A stretch of DNA of 64,000 nt from Fasciola hepatica (lineage: Eukaryota; Platyhelminthes; Trematoda; Plagiorchiida; Fasciolidae): assembly GCA_948099385.1 (NCBI GenBank), contig CANUEZ040000029.1, positions 3,503,501 to 3,567,500 on the forward strand, read 5' to 3'. Each line of letters begins with the position of its first letter. Position 1 is the first letter of the stretch. Of this stretch, positions 1 through 8,055 are shown piece by piece. Below the pieces are notes generated by a model. That model was not told the DNA's origin. It worked only from the letters and a program-made list of their open reading frames with translations, and ran no database searches. The position numbers and the translations under genes are program-made.

Positions 1-259
1 TTATCCTAGATAGCTCAATAAAAACTATACCGATAACAGCGAGAAAGCTACGCAGTGTAACGCAGTTTGTCTATGTCAGTAAGAGTCAGCAACAGTACGG
101 CTATAAGGGAGAATGTCAAAATGAAACGGCTGCCGGGGGGAAAAAGGTATAAAAGCTATTTTGGTGTTTCGTTTTGAAGGTGCCAGAAGAAAACAAAGGT
201 GTCCGTTGGGCTCTGTGGTAGTCAAAACGCAATATTGTCAAGCTGAAAGAATTCAGAAT

Positions 260-1361
260 GCTAATACATCCACAGGGAGCATTTTCTCCGGCATCCAGCG
301 CGAGTTTTTCCCTAAAGAAAACAACTGGCTTATTCGGGCGGCAGTTTTCGTGGAATTTACTACAATTGATTTTAAAGGGTTTTCAAGTCGACGCTCGGCT
401 AACTTCCGATAAAAATGATGTAGAAACACTGCGTTTATCAAAAGATTCACGTGTTATATTGAGTACTGATGTGTGTTTTTGACCAGATATCTGGGTAATG
501 AGCCAGAGGCCCTAAATGCCATTCAGGTCGACGAAAGGAGAGGCTTCCTGAAAACTTGAGAGCAGACCGATGATTAGTCGTGGAACTCTGGGTTTGGCTG
601 GGAAGGTTAACCCTGCCCCATCCGAAGGCCACATACTCATTGGGGATCTGCTAGAATCTCAAAGAGCTTAGTTGGCGCAACTGGCTGCAATTTATAATTT
701 TTTGGCTGGGCTGATCCATTCACTGTACTGGTAAAACAATTGATCCAAGATACTTGCCTGAAGAAGGTTTGTTGGGGTAAACCACCGGGCTTGGATACTG
801 AAGGAAAAGGGGGAAGCGAAGAGGATTGTGGAAGGGGCCAAATTGGAGTGCGTATGATGTTTTGAACGGGAGAACTCTCAACTGCATTTATTTCATGATG
901 CGTCCGAAGCTGGCCTCGGAGCCTTAACCTGCCTTAGAATTATATACGATACATCGGAGTCAAGATGTGTGCTTGCTTTTGTTAAGTTGAGCGTGGCAAC
1001 CCTGAAGATTGTCTCCATGCCAAGGCTGGAGTTGTCTGCGGCTGACGCTGCTGTGAGAATGGCGGAAATGGCTGAGAATGAAATGGATCCGAGGTTAATT
1101 GAAGTTTATTTTTGAACTGATTCTATCGTAGTCAGTTAATGCCTGAACAGCTATAAAGTACGCTCCCCTACTTGTTGCAAACGGTGTCTCAGGTGCACAT
1201 CCGCCACTCTTTGTCCAGTGAAGATACGTGTCAGGAAGAGAGAACTTGGCAGAATTGGCCCATTGGTGGATGCTATTTGAGAATTAACGTGAACTGTGGT
1301 CCTAGAAATTTGCTGAGTCCAAAAACGAAGCTCTTATCGAAGCGCACCATAAGCTGTCGGA
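260..1361 (+). pseudogene. BEL/Pao retrotransposon pol, left part (RT end and RNase H), degenerate
   Basis: This is the middle of a BEL/Pao polyprotein, recognised from frame-shifted translation. The end of the RT domain is at about 370-480. A segment matching the BEL 'DP-F-T-V/L-VK--IQD-C' region follows at about 705-780. RNase H-like signatures come next: an 'LFHDASEAGLGA' stretch near 885-925, a 'MPRLELSAADAA' stretch near 1018-1055, and a 'TDSIVV' stretch near 1118-1135. A tryptophan pair typical of the next BEL region lies near 1258. Several frameshifts and stops make it non-functional. Reading stops abruptly at 1361, where an A/T-rich LINE tail on the other strand begins; the matching integrase resumes after 9.3 kb. 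Family assignment is fairly sure; domain edges are approximate. Confidence 0.72.
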
Positions 1362-1398
1362 TATAAAAATAATAATTTATTTTGGAGACTCCCGAAGA

Positions 1399-1411
1399 AT
1401 GCCCGAGGCAT
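1399..1411 (-). repeat. LINE 3'-terminal hairpin, copy A
   Basis: A short inverted repeat, ATGCC-CGA-GGCAT, sits about 20 bases inside the LINE tail at 1362-1380. The same position in two other tails (23799-23813 and 63000-63018) also carries a hairpin, with a different loop. Such terminal stem-loops are typical of sequences bound by LINE reverse transcriptase during target-primed integration. That role is inferred. Confidence 0.5.
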
Positions 1412-3353
1412 GATAAAAATTTTAGAAGCGACAAAACTGACAAGCAAAATCATGAAAAATTCAGAAATACGTAACGCAGAGGGTTAGGAAGAAAAAGAGG
1501 AGATATGAGAGGGAGATGAATGTATGCACACCAAGGAGTAATGTAGGGAGTTTGAGCAAACACGGAGAAGGATTCAAATATTGGCCCGGGGAATTTGAGA
1601 GTCAAGGTCCGATGGAGCAGTTGGCTGATCCAAGTGGGGGAGAGCGGAGCCTAGGAGTTTTACAGGAGGAGGACTAAAAATCGGCATGAGAAGTTATCGT
1701 TACCAGAAAGATGAAGAAAAAAGGAAGAAAGAAGAGAAGAAAAGAATAAAAAATTGAGTTGTATGGCTGGGGACTGGATAACCATGAATTATGCTTTATT
1801 GCGATAAAACGGACAGTGTCAGTTTGAAAGTAGGTACCTGGCAATGCAATGAGTGAGTCAGATGGCATCAGTGCCGCGGAAGGATCGAGGCACGGTAAAT
1901 GTGAGGCACAGTTATGGACAAAATGGACGCATATCAAGAGGGGCGGTGGGATGGTGGCGAAAAAACCGAAGGAGGCGGGGAAAATATGTGGATACAAAAA
2001 TATATATAGGGAAATCCGTATATATCGGAGCGGGGGCAAAGAGCGGTGAAGAGACGGGACACGGAGGTAGCAGTGGCTGGACGAGACGGGCAGGGTTGGG
2101 TCAAACGGTGCAGGATTAACCTGGATAAACCCCGGTGAATTTGCTCATGACGGGTGAACACTGGAGATCAACACCAAAGGCGAACCAACTTTGGAAGCCC
2201 AGAAGTGATGGCTGTGAGCAGAAGTTGATAAAAGAGGGAATATAAAAGAACGGATCGATGAAGACAGGCAAAAGGGAATCTTACAGGCTGATTATTGCGG
2301 GTGTGGCATGTTGTGACGGTCGAACATGGATGAATCGGTAATAGACGGACGTACATTATGCAAGAAGAAGATGGCCGCGAAAATCGCTGGAGAATGGAAG
2401 TACGGGGTGGTTGGAGAGGTGTAAAAGATCACTGGGGAAGGGTTACTCTGAGGTTAGAAGAACTGGAGTGCGAAGATGCATCAATTGCCACAGCGACTAA
2501 CATGGATGAGAAATAAGGAAGGGAAGAATCAGAGAGATCTGGTAATGGCAGATCGCACGGTTTGAAGTTGTGGGTGATAATGATGACGTCACGATGATAT
2601 TACATTGAGGGGAACGCGGAAAAGCAGCTCAGCCTGAAAGACACAATGAAGATGCCTGTGGTAAGCAACGTACGAAGCAGACGAGAGAGTTGACCAAAGA
2701 AAACCAGGTAAGAGGTGATAAGTCAGATCTTTTTACCGCAGATGACACAGAATGAAGGCCGAGAAGAGGAAAAGGACCGGACGGGAGGGCATGTGAAGGA
2801 ACAAAAATGCACGAAAAATCGTTGAGCGTCGGAGTTGGAGACTGGAACTGGAGAGTTGTGTGCTAACCGGCTATTGTACCGATGGACTGGGCCAGAAGTT
2901 GCCCATCGGTTCACTGCCTAAGAGGAAGATCCACGGAAGAATTATGGACTCAGACGTGAAAAAACATGGAGATGGTAAAAATGTAATAAATTTGGTTGTA
3001 AACAAAGGCAAAGGTTAGAACGGCAAGTTCTATATGGTGATTGGCAATGGTTACGGATGTTTCGGGTGCGTAATGGGGGGAGGTTCAAGATGGAAAAAGA
3101 TATCGCAAAATGGTGGCTGTGGATGTATGCGATCAATGAGCTTTATAAGCATATGGAGGTACCAAGTGAATACTGATTAGGAGCCGACAGAGGCAAAATG
3201 GCTGGAAAGGAACATATTTCAGGCTTGGGTACGGTGAAATGGATAGGGTGACAGTGACATCACGCAGTGAGGGTTGTCATTGTGAAACACGGTAGGAACA
3301 AAGCAGAATGGATGGATGTGCATATAGAGGTAGAACCACACGGAAGGGAAGTG

Positions 3354-3357
3354 ATAA
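3354..3357. repeat. Target site duplication ATAA, left
   Basis: ATAA directly precedes the TGTAAC start of the 5' LTR, and the same four bases follow the GTTACA end of the 3' LTR at 8052-8055. A 4-bp duplication fits the CsRn1 group of Ty3/gypsy elements. Confidence 0.85.
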
Positions 3358-3798
3358 TGTAACAGGGAATGCTGGGGCGAGGGAACGGCGTAAACATCAA
3401 GGCAAACGAACGAACCAAACGAGGGCCACAGACAAAAGAACAGGTGGCGAATATGTCGGAGGCGTCCCGAAGCAGGCAAAAGAAAGCACACAGACGACCA
3501 GAGAGGAAGCAGCGGGATCTCCGGCAACCAGCAAGATAGCTCAGGTGAAGGGCTGCCGATCGAGCCGTCAAATGAGACAGTCGGGCCAACCGAAGGGAAA
3601 CGACAGGCAAGAGAAGCAAGCCATTGGCCACAGGCAAATGGACAGAATGCAGCCGAAGCGCTCAAGCAGCGACAATAGCAATCTTGGTGCCGCGCAGTCT
3701 GGAAAAAGTCTATATAAGCGACTGTATGTGTGCCATGACTTGACTTGTGTGACCGTGGGGATACAAGTATCCTGCCGTGCGTTGTCATCCTCGTTAGA
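3358..3798 (+). repeat. 5' LTR of the CsRn1-like element
   Basis: A 441-bp direct repeat of 7611-8051. It starts TGTAACAG and is identical to the 3' copy up to 3786. The last 12 bases differ at four positions: this LTR ends GTTAGA, whereas the 3' LTR ends GTTACA, the proper inverse of its start. A TATA box lies at 3711. One sense frame and long antisense stretches have no stops. Confidence 0.92.
3711..3717 (+). promoter_or_regulatory. LTR TATA box (TATATAA)
   Basis: TATATAA follows an A-rich stretch 82 bases before the LTR end. It is the only good core-promoter motif in the LTR and would place the transcription start (R region) around 3740. It is duplicated in the 3' LTR at 7964-7970. Function is inferred from position. 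Confidence 0.6.
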
Positions 3799-3802
3799 TT
3801 GA

Positions 3803-3828
3803 TGCCGTGACCACGCTCACGTGATGAA
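3803..3828 (+). promoter_or_regulatory. Primer-binding-like site, tRNA-Trp type, imperfect
   Basis: Just after the 5' LTR the sequence contains GTGACC, then CG, then ACGTGAT. These are the blocks of a tRNA-Trp primer-binding site (complement of the tRNA-Trp 3' end), but with extra bases between them and a poor first three bases. CsRn1-type elements are primed by tRNA-Trp. The site overlaps the gag start codon. An active element would need a better match, so the site may be damaged or the primer may be another tRNA. Confidence 0.45.
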
Positions 3829-4573
3829 GTTTCCCTGGCCTGTTGCGTTCGCGGATGGGGGTGTGGAGGAATGGATCACGGATTTTGAAAGGATAGCGGC
3901 ATGCAACGGAGTAATAGGAGACACACGTTTGTTGGCGGCGCTTGGGGCACTGCTGACTGGGCGTGCCAAGGTGGTGTATGATCTGAATATGGGAGGAAAA
4001 ACAAGCCCCACTTATCGGGAGGTCCGTGCGGGGCTGGTGAAGGAGTTCACACAGGAAGGTGATCGGCAGAAAGCAATGGACCGATTCAATACGGCTCGTT
4101 TAGACAGCACCCAAGACCCAGTCGTTCATTATCAGCACTTGTTGCGCCAACTATCTATCGGGCTGCCCGAGGCAAGTGGCGTAACTAGGGCACGCCTTGT
4201 TCGTGATCGTTTCGTTCAAAGCATGGCCCCGGATGTCCAAGGCAGGTTGAGAATAGCGATTGCGTGCGGCGTGAATGATACAAAACGCCTGTTTATGATT
4301 GTTCGTGCAGCCCAAGAAGAAGTGACAGTTTCCCGATTAGAGCGATCGGATTTGGAGTCCACGTTGCAGAAGATGAGCGAAGAAATCGCACATATAAAAC
4401 TGGAACTCAATCGAAAAACACAACGCAATAATGACGCAATGACGCATGGAACACGAAGGAGGTGTTTTGCATGTGGCAAGGTAGGACATTTCGCCCGATT
4501 TTGTCCAGAAAAACGCTTCTCGTCTTGCTTTTCTTTATCCACATTCAAGTCGAGGGGGTTGCCTATGGTTTAG
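3824..4573 (+). CDS. gag: Gag (nucleocapsid/capsid polyprotein)
   Basis: An uninterrupted 249-residue frame. The start chosen is the ATG at 3824, because an in-frame stop lies at 3800-3802 and no ATG is in between. The N-terminal two thirds look like a Ty3-type capsid: an 'EEWITDFERIAACNG' helix near the start, then 'KAMDRFNTARL' and 'ARLVRDRFVQSM'. A charged segment (about residues 165-205, 'LESTLQKMSEEIAHIKLEL') could form a coiled coil. A single CCHC zinc knuckle, CFACGKVGHFARFC (CX2CX4HX4C), lies near residues 216-229 and would bind the element RNA. Gag forms the cytoplasmic particle in which reverse transcription occurs. Its 3' end overlaps pol by 139 bases. Confidence 0.88.
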   Translation: MKFPWPVAFADGGVEEWITDFERIAACNGVIGDTRLLAALGALLTGRAKVVYDLNMGGKTSPTYREVRAGLVKEFTQEGDRQKAMDRFNTARLDSTQDPVVHYQHLLRQLSIGLPEASGVTRARLVRDRFVQSMAPDVQGRLRIAIACGVNDTKRLFMIVRAAQEEVTVSRLERSDLESTLQKMSEEIAHIKLELNRKTQRNNDAMTHGTRRRCFACGKVGHFARFCPEKRFSSCFSLSTFKSRGLPMV

Positions 4574-7041
4574 ATCAGAATTGGGGGGAAAGTAAAATTG
4601 CAGTCGTAGATACGGGGGCTGGGGTATCTGTGACACCTCGCGTTGAGGGAATCGTAGTAAGGCCATGCGAAATACGAGTGCGTGCAGTCGGAGGAGAGGC
4701 TCTGAGAGTAGCGGGAAAGCAGCAGCTAACGGTTCAGATCGGCGACGTTTGTGTGACGCATGAGATGTTACTGGTTGAAAGGGTCGCCGAGACAATCGCA
4801 GGGGTTGATCTGTTGGAACGCGTAAGAGCAAAAATTGATTTCGAAGCTCATCGAATGCCGGTTGGGGAGAAGGATGTCGAGCTGCAATCCCGCTGGGACC
4901 GGCTGAACCGCGTTGGTATCGTAAAAACTTCCTCGGTTCCAGGTTGTCCAGTCCCGTTTGTCAGACAGTGTCTCGAGAGGTATGCGGAGTTATTTTCGAC
5001 ACCAGATGATGAGTACGGCTTTTGCGATTGGCAAGAACACAGGATCAATTTGGTGCCGGGTGTGGTGTGCAAACCAGTGTATCGGAGGCTGCCGCGGAAA
5101 GTCGTACCGGAAGTTGAGAAGCAGGTTCGGGACATGTTGTCGAAGGGAATAATTCAGGAAAGCACTAGGCCGTATTCCTCACCAGTGTTGTTAACGCGGA
5201 AATCGGATAGGACGTATAGATTTTGCGTTGACTTCCGGGAACTCAACCGCGTCACAATTAAGGACGCGTTCCCAATGCCACTAACTGAGGAGATATTTGA
5301 GCAGCTTCATGACGCGAAGGTGCTGTCGTTAATCGACTTGAGGTCGGGCTATTGGCAGCTGCCGGTGCTTGTGAGCGACAGAGAGAAAACAGCGTTCTGT
5401 GTCAACGGGAAGCAGTATGAGTTCCTGCGGATGCCTTTTGGGTTGTGTAACGCACCGGCTACTTTCAGGCGTTTTCTGCTCCAGGTACTGGAGAACCTGG
5501 ATGGTGTTGTGGTGTATGGGGATGATATTGTGGTATTTTCAAGGACAGTTGACGGACATGTGTCCAGATTAAGCGCAGTCCTAGAGAGAATCAAATCGGC
5601 GGGTTTGAATTTGAGTGCAAAGAAGTGCCAGATAGCGCGTGATAAAATCGTTTGTTTGGGACATATTGTTGGAGGAGGAAAACTGCAACCCCTACCCGAG
5701 AAAGCGGAGACAATTAGGGGCTTCCCCTCGCCAAAATCAAAGCGCCAACTGAGATCCTTCCTTGGCTTGGTCGGCTATGACGCCAAGTTTGTGCCAAATT
5801 TTGCCCAGAAAGCTGGTGTCCTGTTTCAACTGCTAAGGAAGGATGAAAAATTCGAGTGGACGTCAGATACGGAGGCGGCGTTCAGGAAACTCAAGGAAAG
5901 TGCAACAAACCCTCGAAACTGTTTGACAATACCAAAGCCGCATGAGAAATTCACCGTAGCTGTGGATGCCAGTGACGTCGGAATTGGCGCAGTATTGTCA
6001 CAGCCGTCTGGGGTGATCGAGTACGCCAGTCGACTGCTCACAAGTGCCGAGAGGAAATACTCCACCACGGAAAAGGAATGCTTAGCAATCGTGTGGGCAC
6101 TGGAAAAGTGGGGAACATATCTGATTGCTACTAACTTCTGTATCAAAACGGATCACAAGCCATTGACGTGGTTGATGACAACAGAAGATCCAAGAGGGAG
6201 GTTGGTACGGTGGGCATACCGCCTGCAAGAATTCACCTTTACAATCGAGCATGTTAACGGACGAGAAAACGAAATACCTGACGCATTATCCCGCCCGATC
6301 CCAGACGACCAACTGCCGGCGGAGACGATCCCAGTGAATCGGCTAATGTCAAATGAGGGTGTTTTCAGCCACCGAAGAAATGACAGTCTGGTGCGGACGG
6401 TTTGTTCACATCTTCAAGCCAAAACAAGACCAGAAGGGAGCTCACCTGCACTGCGCGACCTACTGAAAATCTGGGAGCGATTGCATGCAGAAGATGGCAA
6501 GCTGTTCGTTGACGTTGACGTGGGACAGGGTCTGCGACCCAGACGACTGCCGTTTGTTCCCGAAGCCGTACGTGAGCAGGCAATACAGCTAGCGCACGAC
6601 AGTGCTCACATAGGACAACAAAAAGTCTTCGAATTGTTGCGGCGCAGAGTCTTCTGGCCCACGATGCGGCACGACGTTGACGAATACATACGAACTTGCC
6701 CTGATTGTCAACGGAACCGGGAGCACGCAACAGCTACACCGCCAATGCAGCCCATAGAAGCACAGCGAGTCTTTCAAAGCTGGGGTTTGGACATTTTTGG
6801 TCCTTTACCTGTGAGTGGTACTGGAAACCGCTACATCATGACAATGGTTGACCACGTGTCTCGCTGGGTGGAAGCAATCCCGATACCGGATCAAACAGGC
6901 GATACGGTCTCTCGAGTGTTTGTCGATAATGTGGTGGCGCGATTTGGTGTACCAGAAACGGTCATCACTGACCAAGGTCCCTGCTTCGAATCAAAGAAAT
7001 TTCGAGACATGTTGGAACAATGGAGGATCCGGCGAATATGA
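4435..7041 (+). CDS. pol: Pol, main frame: protease, reverse transcriptase, RNase H, integrase N-terminal part
   Basis: This frame is open from 4435 and is -1 relative to gag, so pol is presumably made by frameshifting in the 139-base overlap. I see no canonical X XXY YYZ heptamer there. Order of domains: aspartic protease with DTGAG at 4609-4623; RT with FCVDFRELN, 'LIDLRSGYWQ' and the catalytic box YGDD at 5515-5526 (Ty3 elements usually have an aliphatic second residue); RNase H with 'VDASDVGIGA' near 5962, 'TEKECLAIVWAL' and 'TDHKPLTWL'; a tether region; the integrase HHCC finger near 6590-6715; and two of the three catalytic acids, in 'GLDIFGPLP' (~6787) and 'VITDQGP' (~6961). A TGA at 7039-7041 ends the frame before the third acid. 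Confidence 0.9.
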   Translation, partial: RNDAWNTKEVFCMWQGRTFRPILSRKTLLVLLFFIHIQVEGVAYGLDQNWGESKIAVVDTGAGVSVTPRVEGIVVRPCEIRVRAVGGEALRVAGKQQLTVQIGDVCVTHEMLLVERVAETIAGVDLLERVRAKIDFEAHRMPVGEKDVELQSRWDRLNRVGIVKTSSVPGCPVPFVRQCLERYAELFSTPDDEYGFCDWQEHRINLVPGVVCKPVYRRLPRKVVPEVEKQVRDMLSKGIIQESTRPYSSPVLLTRKSDRTYRFCVDFRELNRVTIKDAFPMPLTEEIFEQLHDAKVLSLIDLRSGYWQLPVLVSDREKTAFCVNGKQYEFLRMPFGLCNAPATFRRFLLQVLENLDGVVVYGDDIVVFSRTVDGHVSRLSAVLERIKSAGLNLSAKKCQIARDKIVCLGHIVGGGKLQPLPEKAETIRGFPSPKSKRQLRSFLGLVGYDAKFVPNFAQKAGVLFQLLRKDEKFEWTSDTEAAFRKLKESATNPRNCLTIPKPHEKFTVAVDASDVGIGAVLSQPSGVIEYASRLLTSAERKYSTTEKECLAIVWALEKWGTYLIATNFCIKTDHKPLTWLMTTEDPRGRLVRWAYRLQEFTFTIEHVNGRENEIPDALSRPIPDDQLPAETIPVNRLMSNEGVFSHRRNDSLVRTVCSHLQAKTRPEGSSPALRDLLKIWERLHAEDGKLFVDVDVGQGLRPRRLPFVPEAVREQAIQLAHDSAHIGQQKVFELLRRRVFWPTMRHDVDEYIRTCPDCQRNREHATATPPMQPIEAQRVFQSWGLDIFGPLPVSGTGNRYIMTMVDHVSRWVEAIPIPDQTGDTVSRVFVDNVVARFGVPETVITDQGPCFESKKFRDMLEQWRIRRI

Positions 7042-7404
7042 ACGTCGCCTTTCCACCCCCAGGCAAACAGAATGACGGAAAGATTCAACAGAACGCTGAA
7101 GGAGTGGCTAAATAATCACGGAAGTGATTGGCAAGAAGGACTGTCGGAGATACTACTCAGTTACCGCGCAACGAACCATTCAACAACGGGGACGACACCG
7201 TTTGAACTGGTTTTTGGGCAGGAACCTAGAACGCGACTGGATGTGTGGCTCAACCTGAAGAATGATAAACCTCTGACAACCCGCGAGCGGAGGCATCTAG
7301 AGAAAGTGGCCGTACAACAGACAAGAATTGCTCAGAGTCGTAACAAGGCAAGGTACGATAGACGGAACCAAACACAGAAATGGGGTCCGTTCATGTCCGG
7401 ATAG
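7042..7404 (+). pseudogene. pol: Pol continuation after in-frame TGA: integrase core end
   Basis: The same reading frame continues directly after the TGA at 7039-7041, without a frameshift. It holds the last part of the integrase core, including the third catalytic acid in MTERFNRTLKEW (Glu at 7078-7080) and the 'LLSYRATNHSTTGTTPFEL' helix region typical of Ty3 integrases. A second in-frame stop, TAG, lies at 7402-7404. An internal ATG at 7072 is part of the domain and not a separate gene start. Without readthrough this copy makes no complete integrase. Confidence 0.85.
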
Positions 7405-7596
7405 CTTTTAAAAGTGAGGAATCGTAACAGACCCGGAGTGGCCGGTCCGGGGGCTAGCAAGTTCCACAAACGATGGAGTGGACCTTACACCGTACTGGAG
7501 AGGAAGAATTCCAGTTTCAAAATCGATCAAGGACCACAAAGCAAATGGGTTAACGGATGCGACTTGGCACCCTGGCACGTCCGGACCGACTGTTTT

Positions 7597-7610
7597 AAAG
7601 GAAGGGCGAG
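7597..7610 (+). promoter_or_regulatory. Polypurine tract
   Basis: AAAGGAAGGGCGAG, purine except for one C, abuts the TG of the 3' LTR. This is the expected place for the RNase H-resistant primer of plus-strand synthesis. Confidence 0.75.
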
Positions 7611-8051
7611 TGTAACAGGGAATGCTGGGGCGAGGGAACGGCGTAAACATCAAGGCAAACGAACGAACCAAACGAGGGCCACAGACAAAAGAACAGGTGG
7701 CGAATATGTCGGAGGCGTCCCGAAGCAGGCAAAAGAAAGCACACAGACGACCAGAGAGGAAGCAGCGGGATCTCCGGCAACCAGCAAGATAGCTCAGGTG
7801 AAGGGCTGCCGATCGAGCCGTCAAATGAGACAGTCGGGCCAACCGAAGGGAAACGACAGGCAAGAGAAGCAAGCCATTGGCCACAGGCAAATGGACAGAA
7901 TGCAGCCGAAGCGCTCAAGCAGCGACAATAGCAATCTTGGTGCCGCGCAGTCTGGAAAAAGTCTATATAAGCGACTGTATGTGTGCCATGACTTGACTTG
8001 TGTGACCGTGGGGATACAAGTATCCTGCCGTGCGTTGTCGCCCTTGTTACA
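7611..8051 (+). repeat. 3' LTR of the CsRn1-like element
   Basis: This 441-bp direct repeat of 3358-3798 has perfect 6-bp inverted ends (TGTAAC...GTTACA) and is followed by the ATAA duplication. The TATA box copy is at 7964-7970. No AATAAA polyadenylation signal is visible inside it. Confidence 0.93.
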
Positions 8052-8055
8052 ATAA
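8052..8055. repeat. Target site duplication ATAA, right
   Basis: The same four bases as 3354-3357, immediately after GTTACA. They also supply the TAA that closes the long frame running out of pol. Confidence 0.85.

Larger units (their letters stand above)
1362..3357 (-). mobile_element. LINE copy A, 3' half of the pyrimidine-rich 3' region (minus strand)
   Basis: This is the 3' end of a non-LTR retrotransposon read on the minus strand. It starts at the right edge (3357, where a Ty3 element interrupts it) and ends in an A/T-rich (ATT)-type tail at 1362-1380. It matches copy B (61.2-63.05 kb, + strand) in order: a shared 12-mer (TGTGCCTCACAT in LINE sense) at 1899-1910 and 62502-62513, a shared CATCACTTCTG at 2200-2210 and 62135-62145, an AT-rich patch near 2000, and a terminal hairpin at 1399-1411. 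The plus strand is strongly purine-rich, so the LINE sense strand is C/T-rich. No coding sequence is recognised here; open frames on either strand are composition effects. Confidence 0.7.
3358..8051 (+). mobile_element. CsRn1-like Ty3/gypsy LTR retrotransposon, nearly complete
   Basis: A 4,694-bp LTR retrotransposon. In order it has a 5' LTR, a primer-binding-like site, gag, pol (protease, RT, RNase H, integrase), a purine tract and a 3' LTR, flanked by ATAA repeats. Protease-RT-RNase H-integrase order defines Ty3/gypsy. The primer site resembling tRNA-Trp and the 4-bp duplication point to the CsRn1 branch known from flukes. The LTRs are identical over 428 bp, so the insertion is recent, yet pol has two in-frame stop codons, so this copy is not autonomous. 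It sits inside the 3' region of a minus-strand LINE. Copy B of that LINE shows the same stretch uninterrupted. Confidence 0.93.
7405..8055 (+). pseudogene. pol: Pol continuation after in-frame TAG: integrase C-terminus, open through the 3' LTR
   Basis: The frame resumes after the TAG. It encodes the integrase C-terminal domain: an 'LLKVRNRNRPG' start, then 'SKFHKRWSGPYTVLERKN' near 7456-7510, matching the SH3-like GPY region of Ty3 integrases. It ends with 'WHVRTDCFKGR' just before the purine tract. No stop occurs at the end of the domain. The frame runs through all 147 codons of the 3' LTR and stops only at TAA 8053-8055, which lies inside the target duplication. The LTR-encoded tail is Arg/Lys/Gln-rich and resembles nothing I know. 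Confidence 0.75.

Noticed and set aside
1674..2039. 121-codon minus-strand hydrophobic frame resembling a membrane protein
   Set aside because: It lies in the C/T-rich LINE 3' region, where minus-strand codons are forced toward Phe, Leu, Ser and Pro. The corresponding stretch of copy B does not keep the frame.
3219..3788. 189-codon minus-strand frame over the 5' LTR
   Set aside because: The antisense of the LTR, joined by chance to the LINE 3' region; same explanation as the frame at the 3' LTR.
7072..7404. Separate 110-residue gene starting at ATG 7072
   Set aside because: It is in the same frame as the preceding pol and lies in the middle of the integrase core; the ATG is an internal Met.
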